A stretch of DNA of 64,000 nt from Amycolatopsis sp. cg9 (GTDB lineage: Bacteria > Actinomycetota > Actinomycetes > Mycobacteriales > Pseudonocardiaceae), in assembly GCF_041346945.1 (NCBI RefSeq), contig NZ_CP166850.1:8478501-8542500 (forward strand). Direction: 5' to 3'. The notes beneath the pieces were generated by a model that was not told the origin of the DNA, searched no databases, and saw only the letters and a program-made list of their open reading frames with translations. The translations under genes and the position numbers were made by a program. Below, in pieces: positions 7,887-16,542 of the stretch; position 1 is the stretch's first letter, and each line of letters opens with the position of its first letter.

Positions 7887-9833
7887 CTACACGTCGATGT
7901 GCGAGCCGATGATCACCGTGCGGTCGCGCGGCAGGCCGAAGTACTCGGCGGCGTCCGCGGTGAGGTACGAAGTGGCGATGAACAGGCGTTTCCGCCACGG
8001 CGCCATCGTCGGTTCCGGGCCGCGCCGCAGCTCGATCTTCGACAGGAAGTACGACGCTCCGTCGAGGTCCAGCCGTCCCTCGGTCTGTTCCGGACCGAGC
8101 CGGGCCAGCGCGCCGGGCACGTCCGGGGTCTCCATGTAGCCGTAGCGCGCGGTCACGAAGACGATCCCGTCGTCGCGGTGCCCGAGGCCGGCGACCGTCA
8201 CCCGTTCGCCGGCCGGCACCCGCGGGACCGGCTCGGTCTCCAGCGACACGATCACCACGTGCTCGTGGCGCACGTGGTTGTGCTCGGCGTTCGCGCGCAG
8301 GGCCAGCGGGGCCGTCCGGCCGCCGCGGTTGAGGAACACCGCCGTGCCCGGGACGCGCCGCGTCGGGGTTTCGCGGTCACGCAGCTGCTCGATGAACTCC
8401 GGCAGCGAGCCTTCCCGGCGTTCCCGCTCGGCGGTGACGATTTCGCGCCCGCGCTGCCAGGTGATCATCACGGTGAACGCCGTCAGGCCGATCAGCAGCG
8501 GCAGCCACGCGCCGTGCACGAGCTTGGTCAGGTTGGCGCCGACGAACAGCAGGTCGACGAGCAGCAGCAGGCTCGCGCCGGTCCCGAGGATCCAGCGCGG
8601 GGTGCCCCACTTCGCGCGGGCCACGTAGCAGAACAGCAGCGTCGTGATCGTGATCGTCCCGGTCACCGCCATGCCGAACGCGAACGCGAGCGCGGCCGAG
8701 CTGCGGAACGCGAAGATCAGTGTGAGCACCGAGACCAGCAGCAGCCAGTTGACCCACGGCACGTAGATCTGCCCGCGCTCGGTCTCCGACGTGTGCGCGA
8801 TCCGCAGCCGCGGCAGGTAGCCGAGCTGCGCGGCCTGCGACGCCACCGAGTACGCCCCGGTGATCACCGCCTGGGACGCGATCACGGTGGCGGCCGTGGC
8901 CAGCAGCACCATCGGCAGCCGGGCCCAGCCGGGCAGGAGCAGGAAGAACGGGCTGCTCGTGGCCGCCGGGTCGGCCAGGATCAGCGCGCCCTGCCCGAAG
9001 TAGCTCAGCACGCAGGCCGGGAAGACCAGCAGCAGCCAGCCGCGGGTGATCGCCTTGCGGCCGAAGTGCCCCATGTCGGCGTACAGCGCTTCGGCGCCGG
9101 TGACCGCCAGGACCACGGCGGCGAGCGCGAAGAACGCGATGCCGAAGTGGCCGGCCATGAAGCCCAGCGCGTAGGTCGGCGAGAGCGCCTTGAGGATCGC
9201 CGGGTGCCCGGCGATGCCGGTGATCCCGACCGCGCCGATCACCGCGAACCAGGCGATCATCACCGGCCCGAACACCCGCCCGACCGCCGCCGTCCCGCGC
9301 CGCTGGACGAGGAACAGCACCACGACGATGACCGCGGTGATCGGCACGATCCAGTCTTCGAAGGACGGGTCGACGACCTTGAGGCCCTCGATCGCCGACA
9401 GCACCGACATCGCCGGGGTGATCATGCTGTCGCCGAAGAAGAGCGCCGCGCCGAAGATCCCGAGCCCGGCCAGCACCACCGCGGCCCGCTTCCCGCGTTT
9501 CGCCGTCCCCCGCCGCAGCAGCGTGATGAGGGCCATGATGCCGCCCTCGCCGTCGTTGTCGGCGCGCATGGCCAGCAGGACGTAGGTGACGGTGACGATG
9601 ACGGTCACCGACCAGAAGATCAGCGAGACGACGCCGTAGACGTTGTCCGGACTGACCGGGACCGGGTGCGGGTCGGCCGGGTTGAAGACCGTCTGCAGGG
9701 TGTAGATCGGGCTGGTGCCGATGTCGCCGAACACCACGCCGAGCGCCCCGACGACGAGGCCGAGGCGCACGGTGTCGCGCACGGCGGACGTCGCGCCCGC
9801 CGGTTCCTGCGCCGTGGTCGTTTCGTGCCGCAC
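7887..9833 (-). CDS. kup: Kup-family potassium uptake transporter
   Basis: This 648-residue membrane protein matches KUP/HAK/KT transporters in length (E. coli Kup is 622) and motif: GVVFGDIGTSPIYTLQTVF near the N-terminus, then GGIMALITL, FFGDSMITPAMSVLSA and GAEALYADMGHFG. A soluble C-terminal tail follows the roughly twelve helices. It imports K+ with protons. GTG 9833 follows a GGGGGAG box and starts MRHETTTAQ. The gene is 107 bp upstream of the osmolyte transporter gene on the same strand, which suggests a shared osmotic-stress theme: potassium first, compatible solute second. Confidence 0.93.
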   Translation of the reverse strand: MRHETTTAQEPAGATSAVRDTVRLGLVVGALGVVFGDIGTSPIYTLQTVFNPADPHPVPVSPDNVYGVVSLIFWSVTVIVTVTYVLLAMRADNDGEGGIMALITLLRRGTAKRGKRAAVVLAGLGIFGAALFFGDSMITPAMSVLSAIEGLKVVDPSFEDWIVPITAVIVVVLFLVQRRGTAAVGRVFGPVMIAWFAVIGAVGITGIAGHPAILKALSPTYALGFMAGHFGIAFFALAAVVLAVTGAEALYADMGHFGRKAITRGWLLLVFPACVLSYFGQGALILADPAATSSPFFLLLPGWARLPMVLLATAATVIASQAVITGAYSVASQAAQLGYLPRLRIAHTSETERGQIYVPWVNWLLLVSVLTLIFAFRSSAALAFAFGMAVTGTITITTLLFCYVARAKWGTPRWILGTGASLLLLVDLLFVGANLTKLVHGAWLPLLIGLTAFTVMITWQRGREIVTAERERREGSLPEFIEQLRDRETPTRRVPGTAVFLNRGGRTAPLALRANAEHNHVRHEHVVIVSLETEPVPRVPAGERVTVAGLGHRDDGIVFVTARYGYMETPDVPGALARLGPEQTEGRLDLDGASYFLSKIELRRGPEPTMAPWRKRLFIATSYLTADAAEYFGLPRDRTVIIGSHIDV

Positions 9834-9965
9834 GTGCTCCCCCTTCGCCGCGGGTGCCCCGGAGCGGACCCTGCCGGTCCATTGTGGCCGGACCCGGACG
9901 CTCGCGCACGGGAGCGGCCGCGTCCCTGGCGATCTTGGGGAAATCTTGACGCCGGTCCGCGGGCA

Positions 9966-10003
9966 TCGGCCGAAAGGACGAGGTCCGCTGTCCCTTCGGC
10001 CGA
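9966..10003. promoter_or_regulatory. Inverted repeat in the kup / secreted-protein divergent region
   Basis: Two 14-base arms, 9966-9979 and 9990-10003, pair with one mismatch (TCGGCCGAAaGGAC against GTCCcTTCGGCCGA) around a 10-base loop. It lies between divergent starts at 9833 and 10039. It could be an operator or an RNA hairpin in the 5' leader of the plus-strand gene. No known riboswitch consensus was recognised. Confidence 0.5.
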
Positions 10004-10038
10004 GGTGGCCGCCCGTCCCCTCCCCTAGCTTGGCGACC

Positions 10039-10476
10039 ATGGAGTTCACCGCCAAGCGCGTCGCGGTGGCCGCGGTGTCCGCCGTCGCCGTGGCGGTCGC
10101 CGCCGGGACGACCGTGCTGGCCTCCGCCGCCGATCCCGTCGCGCCGGAGGTCGTCGGCGCGACCCCGGCCGAAGCCGGGCACGAGAGCGAGGGCAAGTAC
10201 ACCGCCGGGGACTACGTGCTGAACGTGCACGAGCTGGACGACGACGGCGAGGGCACCGGCACCGCCATCGGACCGCGCACCACGTACTACTCGAAGACGT
10301 TGCACGGCAGCGGAACCCGGACGCCGACCGTCGTCCGGTTCTCCGCCGGCAGCGAGCGCGACGGCCCGATCGTGTTCAGCTACCCCGTTCCGGGTCCCGG
10401 CCGGGGCCTCGACTGCGTCGCGTCCGGGACCGAAGCGGCGCCGCTCGTGCGGTGCGAAACCAAGCCGGCGCGGTAG
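10039..10476 (+). CDS. Small secreted protein of unknown function
   Basis: The 145-residue protein starts with a clear signal peptide (basic MEFTAKR, a long Ala/Val core, cleavage near ASA-AD). The mature part of about 115 residues is acidic, with Tyr/Asp/Gly-rich strands and two cysteines near the C-terminus (Asp-Cys-Val and Arg-Cys-Glu) that could form a disulfide outside the cell. I do not recognise the family. ATG 10039 has no clear ribosome-binding site and may be leaderless. It is divergent from kup across a region with a strong inverted repeat. Confidence 0.65.
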   Translation: MEFTAKRVAVAAVSAVAVAVAAGTTVLASAADPVAPEVVGATPAEAGHESEGKYTAGDYVLNVHELDDDGEGTGTAIGPRTTYYSKTLHGSGTRTPTVVRFSAGSERDGPIVFSYPVPGPGRGLDCVASGTEAAPLVRCETKPAR

Positions 10477-10478
10477 GT

Positions 10479-11893
10479 TCACCCGCGCCGCAGCACCACT
10501 TCGTCGATCTTGTCGCCGGTTTCGCCGAGCGCGCGCACCGTGAGCTGCCCCGGGGTGACGTCGACCGCCACCAGGCCGTAGCCGCGGTAGCGGACCCGCG
10601 ACCACGTGACCTTCGTGTCCGTCGGGGTCGTGCTGCCCTTCTGGTACGACTTCATCGTGGCGGCGGACTCGTTCTCGTGGCCCAGGTAGCTCTCGGGCGC
10701 CTTCTTGTAGAACGCGTCGAGGGCCTGCCCGCCGCCCCCGGCGGTGACGTAGGTCGTGCCGTCGGTCTCCGGGTGCACCACCCCGGTCTTCTTCGTCCCC
10801 TTCCCCGCCCTGATCGGGTCGGTGCGCTCGTAGAGCCGGTTGTGCGCGGTCAGCACCAGGTCGACGCCGTGCTTGTCGAACAGGGGCGCCCACTTCTCCT
10901 GCGCGCCGCGCTCGGCGCCGTAGCGATCGCCGGTGCTGTAGACGGAGTGGTTGCAGTAGACCACGACGAACTCGACGGCCGGGTCGGCGCGGAACTTCCC
11001 GAGCTGCGCGTCGAGCCACTTGAGCTGCTTGCCCGCGGTGTAGCCGAGCTTGGCCGGGAAGCGGTAGCAGACGTCGCCGGAGTCGAGGCTCAGGAGCCCG
11101 ACGTTGTGGTAGCGCCACGCGTAGATCCCGGTGGACCCGCTCCACGCGTTGTCCGGCATGGCGAACCGGGCCCGCACGCCGCCGTTCCCGGTGCTGTCGT
11201 AGAACTTCTCGTACTCGCGGTGCCCGAGGGTGATCATCCACGGGATCCCGGACGCCACCACGTCGTTCTGCGCGAAGAAGGAGTCCCACTTCCGCGCGTC
11301 GTATTCGAAGTCCTCCGAGGCGGGCTTGTCCTCGGGCTCGTGCATCGCGTAGCTCAGGTCGCCCAGTGCCAGGTGGAACGCCGGGGCGAGGTCCGCGACC
11401 TGACTGGCACCGTTGACCGCGTTGTAGCCGAGGCCCTGGTCCCCGGCCGCGGTGAAGGTGAACGCGCCGGAAGCGCCGGCCGTGCGGAAGCTCGCGACCT
11501 CGCCGAGGCGGTCCGCGGCCACCGGGTCGTAGCCCGCGTGGCCGAGCACGTAGTGGTACGTCGTGCCCGGCGTCAGCCCGGTCAGCTCGGCGTGCAGGAA
11601 GTACTGCGTGTAGCCGGCCGGCGCGTGCGGCGGGAAGTCGTGCTCCTCCGGGTGCTGCCAGGACAGTTCGCTTTCCAGCGGGCGCACTTCGGCGGCGACG
11701 GGCGCCCCCAGCGTCGTGGGCGAGGTGCCGAAGCGGACGTACGGCCCGGTCACCTTGCCGGGCACCTGCCAGGACACCGTCACCTGGGTGGCCGGGTCCG
11801 CGCCGAACGCCAGGTGCCTGCCGAACGGCCGCCGCGCGGGCCCGGCGGCGCCGCGGCCCGGAACAGCGCGCGCCGGGAAAGGTTCGTGGTCAT
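10479..11893 (-). pseudogene. Purple acid phosphatase-like protein, decayed copy
   Basis: This is a paralogue of the next gene. A Tat-type N-terminus (MTTNLSRRALFRAAA) starts at ATG 11893, but after about 20 residues the homologous body continues in another frame. About 40 residues present in the paralogue between FRGAAAG and LRPFGRH (signal core, cleavage site and linker) are missing. The deletion near 11830-11850 therefore removed the signal and shifted the frame. The body from about 11825 to 10479 is otherwise open, but catalytic motifs have changed: GNHE has become GHRE, GHNH has become AHNR, and YCHQ has become YCNH. The first metal motif AAGDQG is kept. A free-standing start exists only at GTG 11783. 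I call it a pseudogene. Confidence 0.72.
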
Positions 11894-11907
11894 CGCGTGT
11901 CCTCCGG

Positions 11908-13491
11908 TCAGCCGCGGCGGATGGTCAGGTCGTCGACGAGGACGTTGTCTTCGGTGAGCGCCCGCACCCGCAGCCGGCCGGGTGTCCCGCCGGCGGCCGG
12001 GGTGACGCCGACGTGCACCAGGCTGTAGCCGCGGAAGCGCACCCGCGACCAGGTGACCTTCTTGGCGTGCCCACCGCCGTCTTCGTCGTCCCACCGCATG
12101 GTGGCCGTGGTGTCGTGGACGTGGCCGAGGTAGGAGTCGCCGGCGGACTCGTCGATCCAGTCGTTGATGCTCTCGCCGCCACCACCGGCGGTGATGTAGG
12201 TGACCCCGTCGGTCTTCGAGTTCACCGTGCCGCCGGGCGCGACCTTCTTCGTGCCTTTGCCCGCTTTGATCGGGTCGGTGCGCTCGTAGAGGTGGTTGTG
12301 CCCGTTGAGGACCAGGTCCACCTGGTACTGGTCGAACAGCGGCGCCCACTTCTGCTGCGCGCCGAGCTCGGCGCCGTTGGCGTCCGAAGTGGAATAGGTG
12401 CACTGGTGGCAGTAGACGACGATGAACTCGATCGTCGGGTCGTCGCGGAACTTCGCGAGCCGGCTCTTCAGCCAGGCGGTCTGCTTGCCCTCGGTGTAGT
12501 CCAGGTTGGACTGGCTGTTGTAGCAGATGTCGTTGCCGTCCAGGCTGATCAGGCCGACGTTCTGGTAGCGCCACGAGTAGATGCACGTCGAGCCGGCCCA
12601 GGCGTTGTCCGGCATGGTGAACCGGGCGCGCATGCCGCCGTAGCCGTGGTCGTCGTACCAGCCCTCCATCTCGTGGTTGCCGATGGCGACCATCCACGGG
12701 ATCCCGGCCGCGACGAGCTCGTTCTGGGCGAAGAAGGAATCCCACTTGCGGGCGTCGTACTTGTCCTCGTCCGGGTGCCCGCCTTCGCCGTTGAGCGCGT
12801 AGCTCAGGTCCCCCATGGCGAGGTGGAAGCTCGGGCCGAGGTCGGCGATCAGGCTGTTGGTGGCGAGTGCGTTGTAGCCGACGCCCTGGTCGCCGAACGC
12901 GGTGAAGGAGAACCCTTCGGTGCGGCCCGCGGCCGGGGCGGTGCGGAACGTGCCGACCTCACCGGGCCGTCCGCTGGTCGCCGGGTCGTAGCCCTGGTGG
13001 CCGACGACGTAGTGGTAGGTCGTGTTCGGCACCAGGTTGTCGAGCTTGACGTGCTGGTAGTACTGCGTGATCGCGGACGGGCTGTGCGGGGAGAAGGTGT
13101 GCGTAGCGGTCTGCCAGGACAGGTCGCTCTTCAGGGCGCGCACTTCGGCGGGCACGGTCGCGCCGTAATCCCCTTCGGCCGTGCCGATCCGCAGGTAGGG
13201 CGCGCTCACCTGGGCCGGCGTCTGCCACGAGACGACGACCTGCCGCGAGGCGTCGGCACCGTAGGCGAGGTGCCTGCCGAAGGGCCGCAACGCCGAGCCG
13301 GGCACGGTTTCCGCGCGCAGCAGCACCGCCGGTCCCGGTCGCGGGACCGGGGCCGCCGCCTCGGCGGTTCCCGGGAGCAGGAGGCGCCCCGCGGCCAGCG
13401 CGGCACCGCCGGCCGCGGCACCGCGGAACACGCTGCGCCTGGTGTGCTTCCGGACGTTGTGGTCGTACCACTCGGCGAGCCGCAGTTCCAT
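11908..13491 (-). CDS. Secreted purple acid phosphatase-like metallophosphoesterase
   Basis: The 527-residue protein has a Tat signal (KHTRRSVFRGAAAGG, hydrophobic core, cleavage near AEAAA) and then a fibronectin-like purple acid phosphatase N-domain (~75-190, VVVSWQTPAQ). The dinuclear metallophosphoesterase domain keeps its ligand motifs: AFGDQG, MGDLSYAL, AIGNHEME, VYCHQC and LNGHNHLYER. Such enzymes hydrolyse phosphomonoesters outside the cell. It is 14 bp upstream of its decayed paralogue in one operon. A 21-base near-palindrome just upstream of the start suggests control by a specific repressor; no PhoP box was recognised. Confidence 0.9.
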   Translation of the reverse strand: MELRLAEWYDHNVRKHTRRSVFRGAAAGGAALAAGRLLLPGTAEAAAPVPRPGPAVLLRAETVPGSALRPFGRHLAYGADASRQVVVSWQTPAQVSAPYLRIGTAEGDYGATVPAEVRALKSDLSWQTATHTFSPHSPSAITQYYQHVKLDNLVPNTTYHYVVGHQGYDPATSGRPGEVGTFRTAPAAGRTEGFSFTAFGDQGVGYNALATNSLIADLGPSFHLAMGDLSYALNGEGGHPDEDKYDARKWDSFFAQNELVAAGIPWMVAIGNHEMEGWYDDHGYGGMRARFTMPDNAWAGSTCIYSWRYQNVGLISLDGNDICYNSQSNLDYTEGKQTAWLKSRLAKFRDDPTIEFIVVYCHQCTYSTSDANGAELGAQQKWAPLFDQYQVDLVLNGHNHLYERTDPIKAGKGTKKVAPGGTVNSKTDGVTYITAGGGGESINDWIDESAGDSYLGHVHDTTATMRWDDEDGGGHAKKVTWSRVRFRGYSLVHVGVTPAAGGTPGRLRVRALTEDNVLVDDLTIRRG

Positions 13492-13498
13492 GAAGTCA

Positions 13499-13519
13499 AG
13501 TTAAGAAACTTTCCTAACT
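13499..13519. promoter_or_regulatory. Near-perfect 21-bp operator upstream of the phosphatase genes
   Basis: The half-sites AGTTAaGAAA and TTTCcTAACT flank a central C, so 9 of 10 positions pair. The site begins 8 bp upstream of the minus-strand ATG 13491 and lies in the region shared with the plus-strand gene at 13648. AT-rich palindromes of this kind are rare in such GC-rich DNA and are typical repressor sites; the binding protein is not known. Confidence 0.65.
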
Positions 13520-13647
13520 ACGTCAAGAGCGCGACCGGACACCGACGGTTGCCGCCAGTCGATCAAGTCGGTACAGTCCGCGGTGCCGAGGGATTCCTTG
13601 GCACCGCCGCGTTGTTTCGCCCGAGCCCGATGGCCCTAGGAGCACAC

Positions 13648-14631
13648 GTGCGCATCTCCCGCCGGTTCACGGCACCCGTAATCCTCTTCTCGGCGCTGCT
13701 CGCCGCCCCGGCCGGCACCGCGCAGGCCGCCACCGCGAAGTGGCCCGGCGACGCGGCCGTCGCGGTCGCCGACGCCGCCGGGGCCTTCGGCGAAAACCTC
13801 AGCGGGCTCTCCTTCGGGGGCGCCGACGTGCTGTGGGCGGTCAAGAACGGGCCCGGCACCCTGTACCGGCTCGTCCGCGGCGGTACCACCTGGGGACCGG
13901 ACCCGGCGAACGGCTGGTCGTCCGGGAAGGCCCTGCACTACCGCGACGGCAGCGGCGACCCGGACGCCGAAGGCGTGGTGGCCACCCCCGACGGCGTCTT
14001 CGCCGCGACCGAGCGCGACAACGACGGGGACGGCAGCCTGCTGAAGGTACTGCGGTTCGACACCGCGTCCCCGGTGAAGTCGCTGAACGCGGCCGCGGAG
14101 TGGGATCTCACCGACGACCTGCCGACGGTCGGCGACAACGGCGGCTTCGAAGGCATCACGTGGATCCCGGACGCGTTCCTGACCGCGGGCGGCTTCCTCG
14201 ACGAGCACACGAAGGCCCCGTACGACCCGGCCGCGTATTCCGGGCACGGCACCGGCCTCTACTTCGTGGGACTCGAGGACACCGGCAAGATCTACGCGTA
14301 CGCGCTCGACCAGTCCGGCGGCGGGTTCACCAAGGTGGCGACCATCGCGTCCGGGTTCCCGAAGGTCATGGAGCTGGAGTTCGAGCCGGGCACCGGCCGG
14401 CTCTGGTCGGTCTGCGACGACACCTGCTCCGGCAAGACGGCCACGCTGAAGCTGGCCGGCGGCAAGTTCACCGTTTCGGCTACCTACGCGAGGCCGTCGA
14501 AGATGCCGAACTACAACAACGAAGGCTTCGCGATCGCGCCGGCGTGCTCGTCCGGCCGCAAGGCCGTCGTGTGGGCCGACGACGGCAACGACGGCGATCA
14601 CGCGCTGCGGACCGGGACGCTGACCTGCTGA
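13648..14631 (+). CDS. Secreted esterase-like/phytase-like repeat protein
   Basis: The 327-residue protein has a Sec signal (MRISRRFTAPVILF, Ala-rich core, cleavage near AQA-AT). The mature part has features of the 'esterase-like activity of phytase' beta-propeller group: NGGFEGITW, DPDAEGVVATPDGVFAATERDN, VMELEFEPGTGRLW and NNEGFAIAP. Two cysteine pairs (VCDDTC and AC...TC near the end) suit an exported protein. GTG 13648 is preferred over ATG 13630 because AGGAG lies 5 nt upstream. It is divergent from the phosphatase genes, and together they suggest extracellular organophosphate scavenging, though its own activity is inferred from family only. Confidence 0.75.
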   Translation: MRISRRFTAPVILFSALLAAPAGTAQAATAKWPGDAAVAVADAAGAFGENLSGLSFGGADVLWAVKNGPGTLYRLVRGGTTWGPDPANGWSSGKALHYRDGSGDPDAEGVVATPDGVFAATERDNDGDGSLLKVLRFDTASPVKSLNAAAEWDLTDDLPTVGDNGGFEGITWIPDAFLTAGGFLDEHTKAPYDPAAYSGHGTGLYFVGLEDTGKIYAYALDQSGGGFTKVATIASGFPKVMELEFEPGTGRLWSVCDDTCSGKTATLKLAGGKFTVSATYARPSKMPNYNNEGFAIAPACSSGRKAVVWADDGNDGDHALRTGTLTC

Positions 14632-14650
14632 TTCAATCACTGATTGAATC
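14630..14650. promoter_or_regulatory. Perfect palindromic operator of the TetR gene
   Basis: GATTCAATCA-C-TGATTGAATC is a perfect 10-bp inverted repeat with one central base. It sits at the stop of the upstream gene and 41 bp before the TetR start. Size, symmetry and position are those of a TetR autoregulatory operator. Confidence 0.75.
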
Positions 14651-14690
14651 ACTGCTTGAAAGCGGCCGCTCCCGGTGGTCTACTCGTCGG

Positions 14691-15284
14691 GTGGCGGAGA
14701 AGACGACCGTGGACTCGACGCCGGACCGGCTGCTGGCCGCCGCGGAACGGCTGCTGCTGGCCGGCGACTACGACCGCGTGTCCGTCCGGGCGATCTGCAC
14801 GGCGGCGGGGCTCAACCCGGCCGCCGTGCACTACCACTTCGGTTCGAAGGACGCGCTGGTCGCGGCGATGCTGGAGGACCGGCTGGCCCCCGTGTGGCGC
14901 GACCTGCTCGACGACCTCGAGCGGCGGCGGAGCCAGGGCCGGGTACCGGCCGCGGCGGACCTGGCCGACGCCGTCGTGGCTCCGCTGGCCGGGCTGGCCG
15001 CCGACCCGGTCGGCCGCCTCCGGCTGCACCTGCTCGCCCGGGTGCTGCTCTCGGGGCAGCGGATGCACTGGCACTCCCCCTGGTTCAGCCTGGACCCGTG
15101 GGTCGGCCTGCTGCGCGCCGCCCGGCCGGACCTGACCGCCGAGCAGGCGACCACGCGCTGGGTCCTGGCCTTCCAGCTGCTGCTCCAGGTGTTCGGCCAC
15201 CCGGCCGCGCCCGCGCCACCCGAGCCGCGGCTGCCGCTCGACGCGGTGCGTTCGTTCGTCACGGCCGGACTGGACGCGCCGTGA
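14691..15284 (+). CDS. TetR-family transcriptional regulator
   Basis: The 197-residue protein has an N-terminal TetR helix-turn-helix: LLAAAERLLLAGDYDRVSVRAICTAAGLNPAAVHYHFGSKDAL, residues ~10-52, where the family signature ends in YHFGSK. The C-terminal half is a helical ligand-binding and dimerisation domain. GTG 14691 is the start consistent with the domain boundary; no strong ribosome-binding site is visible. Its stop overlaps the start of the flavin oxidoreductase gene (GTGA, 15281-15284), so the two are translationally coupled. The palindrome at 14630-14650 is the likely operator for both. The inducer is unknown but may be an enone-type substrate of the reductase. Confidence 0.88.
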   Translation: MAEKTTVDSTPDRLLAAAERLLLAGDYDRVSVRAICTAAGLNPAAVHYHFGSKDALVAAMLEDRLAPVWRDLLDDLERRRSQGRVPAAADLADAVVAPLAGLAADPVGRLRLHLLARVLLSGQRMHWHSPWFSLDPWVGLLRAARPDLTAEQATTRWVLAFQLLLQVFGHPAAPAPPEPRLPLDAVRSFVTAGLDAP

Positions 15285-16444
15285 CGCCGCCCGACGTGTT
15301 CGCCCCGGCCCGGCTCGGCCCGGTCGAGCTGCGCAACCGGGTGATCAAGGCCGCCACCTTCGAGGGCCGGACGCCGGACGGGCTCGTCACCGACGAGCTG
15401 ATCGAGTACCACCGCCGGCCCGCGCGCGGCGGCGTCGGGATGACGACGCTGGCGTACTGCGCGGTGTCGCCGGAGGGTCGGACGGACCGTCACCAGATCT
15501 GGATGCGCCCGGAAGCCGTGCCCGGGCTGCGCCGCTTCACCGCCGCGGTCCACGCCGAGGGCGCGGCGGCCTGTGCCCAGATCGGGCACGCCGGGCCGGT
15601 GGCGAACGCGGCGTCGAACCGGCTGCCGGCGCTGTCCCCGACCCGCCGGTTCAGCCCGCTGGGGATGCGCCCGACGCGGGCCGCCACCGCCGCGGACCTG
15701 GACCGCATCGTCGAAGCGCACGCGAGCGCGGCCCGCACGGCCGCGGAAGCCGGGTTCGACGCCGTGGAAGTCCACTTCGGACACAATTATCTCGTCAGCG
15801 CGTTCCTCAGCCCCCGGCTCAACCACCGCACCGACGGCTTCGGCGGCAGCCTCGCCCACCGGGCCCGCCTGGCGCGCGCGGTCGCCCGCGCGGTGCGCGA
15901 CGCGGTCGGCGACCGGATCGCGATCACCGCCAAGCTGAACATGGACGACGGCGTGCCCGGCGGCTTCTGGCTGGACGAAAGCATCGAAGTCGCGCGGTGG
16001 CTGGAAGCCGACGGCAGTGTGGACGCGCTGGAGCTCACCGCGGGCAGTTCGCTGCTCAACCCGATGTACCTGTTCACCGGGGACGCGCCGGTGCGGGAGT
16101 TCGCGGCCCGGTTCCCGCAGCCGGCCCGCCTCGGCCTGCGCCTCGGCGGCCGGTTCTTCCTGCGCGAGTACCCGTTCCGCGAGGCCTACCTGCTCGACCG
16201 CGCCCGCCAGTTCCGCGCGGCGCTGCGCCTGCCGCTGATCCTGCTCGGCGGCATCACGACGGTGGAGACCATGAACCGGGCGATGGCGGAGGGCTTCGCC
16301 TTCGTGGCCATGGCCCGCGCCCTGCTGCGGGAACCCGGTCTGGTCGACCGGATGCGCGCGGACGCGAGCACCCGCTCGCTGTGCGTCCACTGCAACCGCT
16401 GCATGCCCACGATCTACGGCGGCACGCACTGCGTCCTGGCCTGA
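15281..16444 (+). CDS. Old-yellow-enzyme family NADH:flavin oxidoreductase
   Basis: The 387-residue protein is a TIM-barrel FMN enzyme. It starts APARLGPVELRNRVIKAAT, has the active-site region QIGHAG, the HFGHNYLVSAFLSPRLN segment and the typical RTDGFGGS loop. Near the C-terminus are LLGGITT and a cysteine cluster CVHCNRCMPT. That cluster resembles the 4Fe-4S motif of 2,4-dienoyl-CoA reductase-type members, but the large NAD(P)/FAD domains of those enzymes are absent. Members reduce activated C=C bonds, including enones and nitro compounds. It overlaps the TetR gene by 4 bp (GTGA) and is presumably induced through it. Confidence 0.87.
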   Translation: MTPPDVFAPARLGPVELRNRVIKAATFEGRTPDGLVTDELIEYHRRPARGGVGMTTLAYCAVSPEGRTDRHQIWMRPEAVPGLRRFTAAVHAEGAAACAQIGHAGPVANAASNRLPALSPTRRFSPLGMRPTRAATAADLDRIVEAHASAARTAAEAGFDAVEVHFGHNYLVSAFLSPRLNHRTDGFGGSLAHRARLARAVARAVRDAVGDRIAITAKLNMDDGVPGGFWLDESIEVARWLEADGSVDALELTAGSSLLNPMYLFTGDAPVREFAARFPQPARLGLRLGGRFFLREYPFREAYLLDRARQFRAALRLPLILLGGITTVETMNRAMAEGFAFVAMARALLREPGLVDRMRADASTRSLCVHCNRCMPTIYGGTHCVLA

Positions 16445-16542
16445 CCGCCGGTATCCCCTGGACCGATCGGCGCAATTCGCGGCCGCCCGGAACCAGGGCC
16501 TTCCGAAGCCCGTCAGTATGAAGCGGTCAAGGGGGTGCGCTG

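Noticed and set aside
4606..8139. An 1177-codon plus-strand open frame antisense to the osmolyte transporter genes
   Set aside because: Arg/Asp/Gln-rich, no domain, entirely opposite well-supported genes; a GC-rich shadow frame.
9834..10038. Possible c-di-AMP (ydaO-type) riboswitch before kup
   Set aside because: The potassium link is attractive, but the consensus core could not be recognised in the minus-strand leader; only a simple hairpin is visible.
10479..11783. The downstream phosphatase copy as an intact cytoplasmic enzyme starting at GTG 11783
   Set aside because: It would begin inside the first beta-strand of the N-domain, lacks the export signal of its family and has lost key metal ligands.
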